From contig NZ_BMSV01000003.1 of the NCBI RefSeq assembly GCF_014649335.1, forward strand, positions 619,236-683,235: DNA of 64,000 bases. The letters are read 5' to 3'. Position numbers and translations under genes: made by a program. The stretch's first letter is position 1, and each line of letters opens with the position of its first letter. The notes under the pieces are model-generated. The model was not told the origin of the DNA and did no database searches. It was given only the letters and a program-made list of their open reading frames with translations. The stretch comes from Streptomyces roseolilacinus. Its GTDB lineage: Bacteria > Actinomycetota > Actinomycetes > Streptomycetales > Streptomycetaceae. Positions 25,804 through 34,277 of the stretch are shown here, one piece after another.

Positions 25804-25854
25804 GGAGAACGAGCGTTCTCCATCTGGTGGGCCTAAGGTAGGGAACGATCGTTC
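25804..25854. promoter_or_regulatory. Paired TetR-type operators between divergent genes
   Basis: Two dyads share GAACGnnCGTTC: GGAGAACGAGCGTTCTCC at 25804-25821 and GAACGATCGTTC at 25843-25854, with centres 36 bp apart. The first overlaps the leader of the DUF1348 gene and the second lies 20 bp before the TetR ATG. Autoregulated TetR pairs usually look like this. Confidence 0.65.
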
Positions 25855-25873
25855 TCAACGTCAAGGAGCCGGG

Positions 25874-26446
25874 ATGCCCGCCCCCCTCACCGAGGAACAG
25901 AACCGCCTGGACCGCGCCGCCCTGCTCGACGCGGCGGAGGGGCTCTTCTACGCGCGGGGCATCCAGGCGGTGGGGATGGACGAGGTCCGCGCGGCGTCCG
26001 GCCTGCCGCTGAAGCGGATCTACCGCTTCTTCCCGACGAAGGAGGACCTCGTGGTGGCGGTGCTCCGGCGCCGCGACCGACGCTGGAGGGGAGACCTGTC
26101 CGCCTGCGTCGAGCGGGTCCAGGACCCCCGCGAACGCGTGCTCGCAATCTTCGACTGGCTCGCCGCGTGGTTCGCGGAACCCGGTTTCCGGGGCTGCGCC
26201 TGGATCAACGCCCACGGCGAGCTCGGCCCGTCGTCCGAGGCCGTACTGGCCGAAGTCAGGTCGCACAAGCGGGCGTTCCGCGACCAGATCGCGACATGGG
26301 CGCACGCCGCCGGGCTGCCGGCGGCCGATCCGGTCTTCCTCCTCGCCGAAGGGGCCATCGTGACGGCCGGCATCACCGGCGACCCGACCCCGGCCCACCA
26401 CGCGCGCACGGCCGCCGCGACGCTCCTCGGAACCCCCGGCCCGTGA
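25874..26446 (+). CDS. TetR-family transcriptional regulator
   Basis: This is a 190-residue ligand-responsive repressor. The N-terminal helix-turn-helix spans about residues 12-58: LLDAAEGLFYARGIQAVGMD, then EVRAASGLPLKRIYRFFPTKEDL. The C-terminal ligand-binding domain follows the YxxFxxKxxL hinge, with FGR-type segments such as AWFAEPGFRGCAWINAHGEL resembling the TetR_C group. The ATG at 25874 follows AAGGAG by 5 bases; an open frame reaches further upstream but would run through the operator. Divergence from the DUF1348 gene and the twin palindromes imply that it controls both genes. The inducer is unknown. Confidence 0.9.
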   Translation: MPAPLTEEQNRLDRAALLDAAEGLFYARGIQAVGMDEVRAASGLPLKRIYRFFPTKEDLVVAVLRRRDRRWRGDLSACVERVQDPRERVLAIFDWLAAWFAEPGFRGCAWINAHGELGPSSEAVLAEVRSHKRAFRDQIATWAHAAGLPAADPVFLLAEGAIVTAGITGDPTPAHHARTAAATLLGTPGP

Positions 26447-26855
26447 CGCGCGGCCCCGGCCTCCCCTCCTCCCGGGGCCCGGCGGATCACCCCGCTCCCT
26501 CCCGCGGGAGCCCCGGGCGGCACGGGAGCGTGAGCGGGCGGGTGACCGCCGTGGCGCGGGCGACCGCGATCCCCGCGCCCCCGGACCGGCGCCCCCGGCC
26601 GCGGCGGCGTGGGAGGAGTGTGCCCCTCCGTGCCGGCGGGCACCGCGCGCCCGGTCTGCCGTGCGGTGTGATCGTTTCCTGTGGTGACGCGACGTGTGGG
26701 CGTGTAACGTCTGTGTCAGCTGTCGTGGTTCGGAATTCCCTCTTGCCCACGCCTCCGGTGTGGGCGTTTTGCTGTGCTGTGCCGCAGGGACCAGGGCGAT
26801 CACCTCTGCCTTCCACAGGAAGTGGGAGGCGTTCATCGACTGGAAGGCATCAGAC
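26447..26855 (+). promoter_or_regulatory. Long 5' region and leader of the cold-shock gene
   Basis: This interval holds no supportable gene. A TAACGT -10 candidate lies at 26705-26710 with GTGACG at 26684-26689 (spacing 15 bp, short), which would give a leader of about 140 bases, typical of cspA-type mRNAs. Within it GCCCACGCC-TCC-GGTGTGGGC (26745-26765) forms a hairpin with one G-T pair, followed by GTTTTGCTGT, so it could act as an attenuator. Confidence 0.4.
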
Positions 26856-27059
26856 ATGGCAACGGGAACTGTGAAGTGGTTCAACGCGGAGAAGGGCTTC
26901 GGCTTCATCGCCCAGGACGGCGGCGGCCCGGACGTCTTCGCGCACTACTCCGCGATCAACTCCACGGGCTTCCGCGAGCTCCAGGAGGGCCAGGCCGTGA
27001 CGTTCGACGTCACCCAGGGGCAGAAGGGCCCGCAGGCCGAGAACATCAACCTGGCCTGA
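26856..27059 (+). CDS. Cold-shock domain protein (CspA family)
   Basis: This is a 67-residue single-stranded nucleic-acid-binding protein that acts as an RNA chaperone in the cytosol. The full OB-fold is present with RNP1 KGFGFIAQD and RNP2 VFAHYSAIN, beginning [18 protein letters not shown]. The length is standard. GGAAGG lies 8-9 bases before the ATG. It is preceded by a long leader and followed by a 22-bp perfect stem-loop, so it is probably monocistronic. Confidence 0.95.
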   Translation: MATGTVKWFNAEKGFGFIAQDGGGPDVFAHYSAINSTGFRELQEGQAVTFDVTQGQKGPQAENINLA

Positions 27060-27164
27060 CCTCGCGGACCCGCCCGAGGGGCCGCGCACGCCGCGTCCGG
27101 GGAGCGCCGCCCGTGGGGCCTCGCCGCCCGGCGGGCGAAGGGTCTGCTTCCGGGCCGGGCGTAC

Positions 27165-27210
27165 ACGGATCAGGGACCGCGCAGCCGTGGCTGCGCGGTC
27201 CCTGATCCGT
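27165..27210. terminator. Perfect 22-bp stem-loop after the cold-shock gene
   Basis: Bases 27165-27186 are exactly complementary to 27189-27210 with only GT between them. There is no T-tract. The position about 105 bp after the cold-shock stop fits a strong factor-independent terminator; as a DNA element it could also extrude as a cruciform. Confidence 0.7.
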
Positions 27211-27677
27211 CGAGGCGGAGGCGGGTGCGACCTCGGCCGGACTCCCCGGCCCCGGTCGCTCCGAGCGTCGCCCGGTGAGGGCGCCTCCAGGCCGACGGGC
27301 AGCGGGTGCGCGGTGCCCGACGGCCTCCGCATCGAGCCGGCCGGCCCCGAGGTGCGAAGCCGGGTCCAGCCGGTGTTCCCCCTGGTCCGCGAGGGCGGTG
27401 GACACGTGGGAGCGGACCTCGGGAAGCATCGGCGGCCCTGGCGCGCGGGCAAGCGGAAACGCCCGTTCGGAACCCCTGGCCGTTCCCCCGGCCGGCCGTT
27501 CCACCCGGCTTCGGCGGGCCCGGTCGGCGGAAGGCCGACCGGGCCGGAGTCCACGCGGTGGCGAGCCGGCCCGGCCCCGGCGACGCGGCTGTGGACCGAC
27601 CTCCCGTGAACGCCGCCGTCTAGCATTGCCGCGTTGCCGCCAGTGACGCCCCGCCGCCCGAGGGAGAACGAGAAGCT
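27211..27677. other. Intergenic region upstream of trhA, no gene seen
   Basis: Several frames are open here but show no protein-like composition or ribosome-binding site. TAGCAT at 27621-27626 could be the -10 box of the trhA promoter. No repeat or RNA element is evident. Confidence 0.4.
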
Positions 27678-28466
27678 GTGTGCCGTGATGCCGCTGAAGT
27701 CGAACACGGTCACGTCGCCTCAGCACCTGGAGAGCGCCGTGAGGACGGACCGCCCGAGGGATCGCACGGCGGACACGCGGAGGGGAAGGACCACTCGGTT
27801 TCCGCCCTGGTGGAGCGGGCGGCCGACCTGGTCGAACCGATCAAGCCGAGACTGCGTGGCTGGCTCCATGCCGGAATGGTCCCCGCCACACTGATCGCGG
27901 GCGTCGTGCTCGTCTGCCAGGCCCGCACTCCGCAAGCGGTCCTGGCCTGCGCCGTGTACGCGGTCACCGCCTGGCTGCTGTTCGCGACGAGCGCCGTCTA
28001 CCACCGCGGCACCTGGGGACCCCTGGGCGAGGCCCTTCTGCGACGGCTCGACCACGCCAACATCTTCCTGATCATCGCCGGCACCTGCGCCCCCCTGGCC
28101 GTGCTCCTCCTCCGGCCGGAACAGCGGTCCACGCTGCTGTGGATCGTATGGACCGGAGCCGTGGCCGGCGTCGTGTTCCGGGTCCTGTGGGTCGGAGCTC
28201 CGCGCTGGCTGTACACCCCGTGTTATCTGGCCCTGGGGTGGGCGCCGGTGCGCTACCTGCCCGACTTCCTGCACACCGGCGGGGCGGCCGTGGTCGCCCT
28301 GATCGTCGTCGGAGGCCTCCTCTACAGCGCGGGCGCGGTCGTCTACGCCCTGCAGCGGCCCGACCCCTCACCCCGCTGGTTCGGCTACCACGAGGTCTTC
28401 CACGCCCTGACCGTGGCGGCCTTCACCGCGCACTACACCGCCATCCTCCTGGCCACCACCCACTGA
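27678..28466 (+). CDS. trhA: TrhA/hemolysin III family membrane protein
   Basis: This is a seven-helix membrane protein of the hemolysin III/PAQR (adiponectin-receptor-like) superfamily; bacterial TrhA influences membrane energy homeostasis. The 262 residues begin with an unusual hydrophilic stretch of about 55 residues, then seven hydrophobic segments. Conserved metal-site blocks are SAVYHRGTW, RRLDHANIFLIIAGTCAP and the C-terminal HEVFHALTVAAFTAHY, supplying the three histidines and the aspartate typical of the fold. The GTG start follows AGGGAGAA. The N-terminal extension is longer than usual, and a start nearer VERAADLVEP cannot be excluded. Confidence 0.85.
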   Translation: MCRDAAEVEHGHVASAPGERREDGPPEGSHGGHAEGKDHSVSALVERAADLVEPIKPRLRGWLHAGMVPATLIAGVVLVCQARTPQAVLACAVYAVTAWLLFATSAVYHRGTWGPLGEALLRRLDHANIFLIIAGTCAPLAVLLLRPEQRSTLLWIVWTGAVAGVVFRVLWVGAPRWLYTPCYLALGWAPVRYLPDFLHTGGAAVVALIVVGGLLYSAGAVVYALQRPDPSPRWFGYHEVFHALTVAAFTAHYTAILLATTH

Positions 28467-28828
28467 CCCGCGACAGCGTCCGGGCCCGCGCCGCTGGTCA
28501 CCCAGGGTGCGCGCGACCACGCCGGGCGACTCCACGGGCGCCGGGGTCTTTGCCGCCGGAGTCGCCGCCAAGGTCGTCGCCCCGGTCGCGCCCGTTCCGC
28601 GGAGTACGACCGGTCGTCGTCCCGGTCGTGCCCGCCGGTCCCGTCGCGGGTGCCGGCGTACGGGTGGACGGGACCCCCGCACGCCCCCCGCACGGCGTGA
28701 CCGTGACGCCGGCTCGACGTCCCGGACACCTCGGAGGCCGTCCCCAAGGGTGGGGCGGCCGCCGACTCCCGTGCCCGGCCGTGACGCCGACGAGACCGCG
28801 GCCGGGGACCGTACGGCCGGGCCGCGGC
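28467..28828. other. Intergenic region between convergent genes, no gene seen
   Basis: Open frames on both strands here are low-complexity Arg/Pro/Gly-rich and lack ribosome-binding sites, so I treat them as non-coding. Both flanking genes end into this region. No strong stem-loop stands out. Confidence 0.4.
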
Positions 28829-30514
28829 TCAGGCGTCGATGATGACGGGGATGATGAGGGGCTTGCGGCGGTGGGTGCGGAACGCCCAGTTCGCCACGGC
28901 ACGGGCGACCAGCTGTTCGAGTTGGCGCGCGTCCCCGACGCCTTCCTCGGCCGCGGCGGCCAGGGTCTTCTCGATGACGGGGATGACCGGCTCGAAGGTG
29001 GTGTCGTCGTGGACGAAGCCCCGGGCCAGGAAGTCGGGGGGCTCGGTGAGCGCGCCGGTGTCCGCGTCGACGATCGCCACCACCGTGACCACGCCTTCCT
29101 CCGCGAGGGTGAGGCGGTCCTTGAGGGACGCCTCGGTGGCGCCGCCGACTTCCATGCCGTCCACGTAGACGTTGCCGGCGGGGACCTTGCCGGTGATGGA
29201 CGCGCGCCCGTCGACGAGGTCGACGACGACGCCGTCCTCGGCGATCACGACCCGGTCGGGGTCGACGCCGGTACGGATGGCGAGGTCGCCGTTGGCCCGC
29301 AGATGGCGCCATTCGCCGTGGACGGGCATCACGTTGCGGGGCTTGACGATGTTGTAGCAGTAGACGAGTTCCCCGGCGCTGGCGTGTCCGGAGACGTGCA
29401 CCTTGGCGTTGCCCTTGTGGACGACGTGGGCGCCCCACCGGGTGAGTCCGTTGATCACCCGGTAGATGGCGTTCTCGTTGCCGGGGATGAGGGAGCTGGC
29501 GAGCAGGACGGTGTCGCCCTTGCCGATGCGGATGACGTGGTCGCGGTTGGCCATCCGTGACAGCGCGGCCATCGGTTCGCCCTGGGAGCCGGTGCACACC
29601 AGAGCGATCTTGTGGTCCGGGAGCTTCTCCAGCTCCTTGGTGCTCACGACCAGACCGGACGGGACCTTCAGATAGCCCAGGTCACGGGCGATGCCCATGT
29701 TGCGGACCATCGACCGGCCGACGAAGGCGACCTTGCGGCCGTGCTGGTGAGCGGCGTCCAGGACCTGCTGGATGCGGTGCACGTGGCTGGCGAAGCTGGA
29801 GACGATGACCCGGCGCGGCGCGGTGCGCATCACCTGTTCGATCGCCGGGTTCAGCTCACGCTCGGAGGTGGTGAAGCCGGGCACTTCGGCGTTGGTGGAG
29901 TCGGTGAGGAACAGGTCCACGCCCTCCTCGCCGAGCCGGGCGAAGGCGCGCAGATCGGTGATGCGGTCGTCGAGAGGGAACTGGTCCATCTTGAAGTCAC
30001 CGGTGTGCAGCACCATGCCGGCGCCGGTGCGGATCGCGACCGCGAGGCTGTCCGGGATGGAGTGGTTGACCGCCACGAACTCGCAGTCGAAGGGCCCGAA
30101 GCCCCGCCGGTCTCCCTCCCGCACCCGCACCGTGCGCGGCCGGATTCCGTGTTCCTTGAGCTTGGCCTCCAGGAACGCCAGCGTCAGCTTGGAGCCGACG
30201 ACGGGGATGTCGCGCCGCTCGCGCAGCAGGTACGGCACGGCACCGATGTGGTCCTCGTGACCGTGGGTGAGGACGACGGCCACGATGTCGTCCAGCCGGT
30301 CCCGGATCGAGGTGAAGTCCGGGAGGATGACGTCCACGCCGGGCTGGGTCTCCTCGGGGAACAGCACGCCACAGTCGACGATGAGCAGCTTGCCCGCGTG
30401 CTCGAAGACGGTCATGTTGCGGCCGATCTCCCCCAGACCGCCCAGGGCGATGACCCGCAGCCCTCCTCGGGGAAGGGGCGGGGCGGCTTTCAGTTCGGGG
30501 TGTGGATGACTCAT
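28829..30514 (-). CDS. rnj: Ribonuclease J
   Basis: This is a metallo-beta-lactamase/beta-CASP RNase with 5'-3' exonuclease and endonuclease activity in mRNA decay and rRNA maturation. The 561-residue length is standard. The zinc motif HGHEDHIG (H84, H86, D88, H89) is intact, with LHTGDFKMDQ and LFLTDSTNAE downstream. The beta-CASP domain contains VSSFASHVHRIQQV, LVCTGSQGEPMAALSRMA and the HVSGHAS histidine. The C-terminal domain (about 450-561) ends RTHRRKPLIIPVIIDA. In many actinomycetes the main rnj gene lies next to dapA; here it stands alone, so it may be a relocated or second copy. The start ATG at 30514 lies in a divergent promoter region shared with the pcaL-like gene. Confidence 0.93.
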   Translation of the reverse strand: MSHPHPELKAAPPLPRGGLRVIALGGLGEIGRNMTVFEHAGKLLIVDCGVLFPEETQPGVDVILPDFTSIRDRLDDIVAVVLTHGHEDHIGAVPYLLRERRDIPVVGSKLTLAFLEAKLKEHGIRPRTVRVREGDRRGFGPFDCEFVAVNHSIPDSLAVAIRTGAGMVLHTGDFKMDQFPLDDRITDLRAFARLGEEGVDLFLTDSTNAEVPGFTTSERELNPAIEQVMRTAPRRVIVSSFASHVHRIQQVLDAAHQHGRKVAFVGRSMVRNMGIARDLGYLKVPSGLVVSTKELEKLPDHKIALVCTGSQGEPMAALSRMANRDHVIRIGKGDTVLLASSLIPGNENAIYRVINGLTRWGAHVVHKGNAKVHVSGHASAGELVYCYNIVKPRNVMPVHGEWRHLRANGDLAIRTGVDPDRVVIAEDGVVVDLVDGRASITGKVPAGNVYVDGMEVGGATEASLKDRLTLAEEGVVTVVAIVDADTGALTEPPDFLARGFVHDDTTFEPVIPVIEKTLAAAAEEGVGDARQLEQLVARAVANWAFRTHRRKPLIIPVIIDA

Positions 30515-30800
30515 ACCCTGACGTTACCCGTGGTGCGGGGCGGCATGATCCGTTGCCTGGGGGATCTCCCTGCGGCAGCGGGTGGGACGGCGGGGCCCCG
30601 CCGGGGAACACCCCGACGGGATCCCGGTGCGACGGCCTCTCCCGATGCGCTCACGCGCTTTCCCGATCAGCCGGCCGGGCACGGGTGCGGAGGGCCGTCG
30701 CGCGGGACGCCGAACGGCTCACGCGGCTCGTGCCGGCCGGGACGGCGTCCACCCACCCCCGATCACGGGGGCGTCCGCGAGAGGTGAGAGGGTCTGACGG

Positions 30801-32102
30801 GTGAGCGAGACACCACCGAGCACCCTGCAGTACCGCTTCGACGGGCCGGAGGACGCCCCTGTCCTGGTCCTGGGCCCCTCCCTCGGCACCACCTGGCACA
30901 TGTGGGACCGCCAGATACCGGAGCTGATCCCGCGCTACCGGGTGATCCGCTTCGACCTGCCCGGACACGGTGGCGCCCCCGCCGAACCCGTCCCGTCCGT
31001 GGCCGGGCTCACCGACCGGCTCCTCGCCACCCTCGACGGCCTCGGCGTCCAGCGCTTCGGGTACGCCGGGGCGGCGCTCGGCGCGGCGGTCGGCGCCGAC
31101 CTCGCCCTGCGCGCCCCGCACCGGCTCGCCTCCCTCGCCCTGATCGCCGCGTCGCCCCGCTTCGGCACCGCCGACGAGCACCGGCAGCGCGGTGTCGTCG
31201 TCCGCGCCCACGGCCTCGAACCGATGGCCCGCCTCGCCCCCGACCAGTGGTTCACCCCGGCCTTCGCCGCCGCCCAGCCCGCGATCGTCGACTGGGCCGT
31301 CCAGATGGTCCGCACCACCGACCCCGGCTGCTACATCGCCGCCTGCGAGGCCCTCGCCACCTTCGACGTCCGGGCCGACCTCGGCCGCGTCGGCGTCCCC
31401 ACCCTCGTCCTGGTCGGCTCCGACGACCGCGTCACCGGGCCCGCCGAGGCCCGCACCCTCGTCGCCGGCATCCCCGACGCCCGGCTCGCCGTCGTCCCCG
31501 GCGCGGCGCACCTGGCGCCCGTCGAGCAGCCGGCGGCCGTCACCGACCTGCTGGTACGGCACTTCGCCGGGTCCTGGCAGGACACCCTCGCGGGCGTCCC
31601 CGTACCGCCCCAGGCGCCCGCCGCCCTCACCCCCGCCCCGGCCGCGGCCCCCGCCCCCGCGGCCGCGCAGCCCGCCCAGGTCCCGGCGCCCGCGGCCCCG
31701 CAACAGCCCGCGCCGCACCGGCCCGACCCGTACGACGCGGGTCTCGGGCTCCGGCGGGAGGTCCTGGGCGACGCCCACGTGGACGCCGCCCTGGAGGCCG
31801 CCGACGACTTCACCCGCGACTTCCAGGAGCTGGTCACCCGGTACGCGTGGGGCGAGGTGTGGGCCCGCGACGGCCTCGACCGCCGCACCCGCAGCAGCGT
31901 CGCCCTCACCGCGCTCGCCGCCCGGGGCCACCTCGACGAGCTGGCCGTGCACACCCGTGCCGCCCTGCGCAACGGCCTGACCCCCACGGAGATCCGCGAG
32001 GTGCTCCTCCAGACGGCCGTGTACTGCGGTGTCCCCGCCGCGAACGCCGCCTTCCGGGTGGCCGCCCGCGTCATCCGCGAGGAGACCACCCTGGAGCCCT
32101 GA
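30801..32102 (+). CDS. pcaL: PcaL-like fusion: alpha/beta hydrolase plus carboxymuconolactone decarboxylase domain
   Basis: This is a two-domain protein resembling the PcaL fusion of the protocatechuate branch of the beta-ketoadipate pathway. Residues 1-265 are an alpha/beta-hydrolase (enol-lactonase type) and 310-433 a CMD domain with RDGLDRRTRSSVALTALAAR, DELAVHTRAALRNGLTP and VYCGVPAANAAFR. A Pro/Ala linker joins them. The hydrolase keeps the acid (VGSDDRVT) and histidine (GAAHLAPVEQP), but the nucleophile elbow reads G-A-A-L-G (90-94), with Ala92 where Ser is expected. So the lactonase half may be inactive or specialised. No other pca gene is nearby. The GTG start is preceded by a weak purine-rich site. 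Confidence 0.85.
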   Translation: MSETPPSTLQYRFDGPEDAPVLVLGPSLGTTWHMWDRQIPELIPRYRVIRFDLPGHGGAPAEPVPSVAGLTDRLLATLDGLGVQRFGYAGAALGAAVGADLALRAPHRLASLALIAASPRFGTADEHRQRGVVVRAHGLEPMARLAPDQWFTPAFAAAQPAIVDWAVQMVRTTDPGCYIAACEALATFDVRADLGRVGVPTLVLVGSDDRVTGPAEARTLVAGIPDARLAVVPGAAHLAPVEQPAAVTDLLVRHFAGSWQDTLAGVPVPPQAPAALTPAPAAAPAPAAAQPAQVPAPAAPQQPAPHRPDPYDAGLGLRREVLGDAHVDAALEAADDFTRDFQELVTRYAWGEVWARDGLDRRTRSSVALTALAARGHLDELAVHTRAALRNGLTPTEIREVLLQTAVYCGVPAANAAFRVAARVIREETTLEP

Positions 32103-32150
32103 GCCCGGCGCGGCGCGGCGCGGGCGCAACGGGCAGGGCAGGATGGGGTC

Positions 32151-32783
32151 ATGAAGCTGACCAAGAACGCGCACGCCTGCGTGCGGCTGGAGAAGGACGG
32201 ACGCACCCTCGTCATCGACCCGGGCGGGTTCAGCGAGCAGGACGCGGCGCTCGGCGCCGACGCGATCCTCGTCACCCACGAACACGCGGACCACTTCGAC
32301 GAGGGGCGTCTGCGCGCGGGGATGGAGGCCAACCCCGCCGCGGAGATCTGGACCCTGCGCAGCGTCGCCGACCAGCTCTCCGCCGCCTTCCCCGGCCGCG
32401 TCCACACCGTCGGCGACGGCGACACCTTCACCGCCGCCGGCTTCGAGGTGGAGGTCCACGGCGAGCTGCACGCCGTGATCCACCCGGACGTCCCCCGGAT
32501 CACCAACGTCGGCTTCCTCGTCGACGGCGCCGTCTTCCACCCCGGCGACGCCCTGACCGTCCCCGGCCGGCCCGTGGAGACCCTGCTGCTGCCCGTCATG
32601 GCGCCCTGGAACAAGATCTCCGAGGTGATCGACTACGTCCGCGAGGTGAAGCCGCGACGGGCCATCGACGTCCACGACGCGCTGCTCGCCCCGCTCGCCC
32701 GGCCCCTGTACGACCTGCGGATCGGCGAGCTCGGCGGCGCCGACCACCGCCGGCTGGCCCCGGGGGCGTACACGGAGCTGTGA
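32151..32783 (+). CDS. MBL-fold metal-dependent hydrolase (UPF0173/YtkL-like)
   Basis: This is a 210-residue cytosolic metallo-hydrolase. The HxHxDH signature reads THEHADHFD (H43, H45, D47, H48), with further metal ligands in GELHAVIHPD, FHPGDAL and the C-terminal DVHDALL. The opening MKLTKNAHACVRLEKDG and the compact size match the group of small MBL proteins annotated as UPF0173-like, whose substrates are unknown. It starts 48 bp after the pcaL-like gene in the same direction and may share its transcript. Confidence 0.88.
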   Translation: MKLTKNAHACVRLEKDGRTLVIDPGGFSEQDAALGADAILVTHEHADHFDEGRLRAGMEANPAAEIWTLRSVADQLSAAFPGRVHTVGDGDTFTAAGFEVEVHGELHAVIHPDVPRITNVGFLVDGAVFHPGDALTVPGRPVETLLLPVMAPWNKISEVIDYVREVKPRRAIDVHDALLAPLARPLYDLRIGELGGADHRRLAPGAYTEL

Positions 32784-32807
32784 GCGCCCGTTGTCGGACC
32801 CCGCCGT

Positions 32808-32813
32808 TAGGCT
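32808..32813 (+). promoter_or_regulatory. Possible -10 box (TAGGCT) for a leaderless xthA transcript
   Basis: TAGGCT ends 7 bases before the xthA ATG at 32821 and no Shine-Dalgarno sequence precedes the ATG. It fits the leaderless pattern seen elsewhere in this window. Confidence 0.4.
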
Positions 32814-32820
32814 GTCCGGC

Positions 32821-33600
32821 ATGCGTATCGCCACCTGGAACGTCAACTCGATCACCGCTCGGCTGCCCCGTCTGCTGGCCTGGCTGGAGAGCAGCGGCAC
32901 GGACGTGCTGTGCGTCCAGGAGACCAAGTGCGCCGCCGAGCAGTTCCCCGCCGCCGAGCTGCGGGAGCTCGGCTACGAGTCGGCGGTGAACGCCACGGGC
33001 CGGTGGAACGGCGTGGCCCTGGTCTCCCGGGTGGGCCTGGACGAGGTGGTGTCGGGACTGCCCGGGGGACCGGAGTACGAGGGCGTGCAGGAGCCGCGGG
33101 CGGTCTCCGCGACCTGCGGCCCCGTCCGCCTCTGGTCGGTGTACGTGCCGAACGGCCGCGAGGTCGCCCACGACCACTACGCGTACAAGCTGCGCTGGCT
33201 GGAGGCCCTCCGGGCCGCCGTCGCCGGGGACGCCGCGGGCCCGCGGCCCTTCGCCGTACTCGGCGACTTCAACATCGCGCCCACCGACGCCGACGTGTGG
33301 GACCGCTCCCTCTTCGAGGGCTCCACGCACGTCACGGCGCCCGAGCGGGCCGCGCTGGAGGCGCTGCGCGAGACGGGCCTCGACGACATCGTGCCGCGCC
33401 CCCTCAAGTACGACCACCCCTTCACGTACTGGGACTACCGCCAGCTCGGCTTCCCGAAGAACCGCGGCATGCGCATCGACCTGGTGTACGGCAACAAGCC
33501 GTTCGCCGACGCCGTCAAGGACGGCTACGTCGACCGCGAGGAGCGCAAGGGCAAGGGCGCGTCCGACCACGCCCCCGTCGTCGTCGACCTCGACCTGTAG
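32821..33600 (+). CDS. xthA: Exodeoxyribonuclease III (AP endonuclease)
   Basis: This DNA-repair nuclease cuts at abasic sites and removes 3' blocking groups. The 259 residues carry all EEP-family motifs: MRIATWNVNSI with the metal-binding Asn, CVQETKC with the catalytic Glu, the tyrosine in WSVYVPNG, the LGDFNIAPTDADVWD Asp/Asn pair, and the terminal SDHAPVVVDLDL Asp-His pair. The ATG at 32821 aligns with the family start; an in-frame GTG 30 bases upstream is unlikely. Confidence 0.95.
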   Translation: MRIATWNVNSITARLPRLLAWLESSGTDVLCVQETKCAAEQFPAAELRELGYESAVNATGRWNGVALVSRVGLDEVVSGLPGGPEYEGVQEPRAVSATCGPVRLWSVYVPNGREVAHDHYAYKLRWLEALRAAVAGDAAGPRPFAVLGDFNIAPTDADVWDRSLFEGSTHVTAPERAALEALRETGLDDIVPRPLKYDHPFTYWDYRQLGFPKNRGMRIDLVYGNKPFADAVKDGYVDREERKGKGASDHAPVVVDLDL

Positions 33601-33669
33601 CCCGGCCCCGCCCGTACCGGCCGCGCGCGTCCTGTAGTGCGGGGGCCCGCAGGGTGCCACGCTGGCCGT

Positions 33670-34113
33670 ATGAATCTCCCCTTCCTGGACTCCTGGCGCA
33701 AGCGGCGCGGCGGCGGCCGGAGCGCGACACTCGCCTCCGTCTTCGAGAGGGATCCGGAGGGCGTCGCCGGCCTGCTCTCCGAGTGCGCCCTGCTGCGCTC
33801 CCGGGCCGAGGAGGCGGGGGTGCCGCTCGACGACACGCCGCGCTCCCTGGAGGCCCTCGACCAGCTGCCGCCGCACTGGCGGGAGGACCCCGAGGAGCTG
33901 CCTTGGCTGGGCAACGACGCGGGCCTGTACCTCGGCACGGTGATCGTGCGCACGGTGCCGGGCGCCGTGTGGGACGTGCTGCCCGGCGGCCGCGCCGTGG
34001 TCCGGCTGGCCTCCGGGCGGGAGATCGACGTCGTCGGCGCGGGCCTGGACTGGGCGATCACCGGGTCGCCCCAGCTGTCCCAGGTGTACGGCGAGGCGGC
34101 CGAGGGCCGTTAG
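33670..34113 (+). CDS. Conserved actinomycete protein of unknown function (DUF6278-like)
   Basis: The protein has 147 residues, is soluble, and has an initial MNLPFLDSWRKRRG stretch. The body is helical then beta-rich, with ALDQLPPHWREDPEELPWLGNDAGLYLGTVIVRTVPGA and VVRLASGREIDVVGAGLDW. I associate this pattern with a Streptomyces-wide family of unknown function. There is no signal peptide and no membrane segment. The ATG at 33670 is chosen because the family opening begins there; no Shine-Dalgarno is obvious. It follows xthA by 69 bp. Confidence 0.75.
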   Translation: MNLPFLDSWRKRRGGGRSATLASVFERDPEGVAGLLSECALLRSRAEEAGVPLDDTPRSLEALDQLPPHWREDPEELPWLGNDAGLYLGTVIVRTVPGAVWDVLPGGRAVVRLASGREIDVVGAGLDWAITGSPQLSQVYGEAAEGR

Positions 34114-34277
34114 CCCTGGCCGCCCCGCTTGTTCCGCTTCGTCGTGAAATACCGCTAATGCCCGATTTGCGTGTCGAGACGTGAGGTCTCTTCCGGCGCT
34201 GGATAGTTTGCGCTGGCCCCCCGGCGCCTGCGAAAGGGGGAGGGAGGTCTCCTGTACGGTCCGGCAGCGGCCGGAGA

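Noticed and set aside
34114..34277. AT-richer intergenic stretch with GAGAC-N5-GTCTC, possible small RNA
   Set aside because: No promoter-terminator pair could be defined, and both flanking genes converge here. It is probably just a terminator region.
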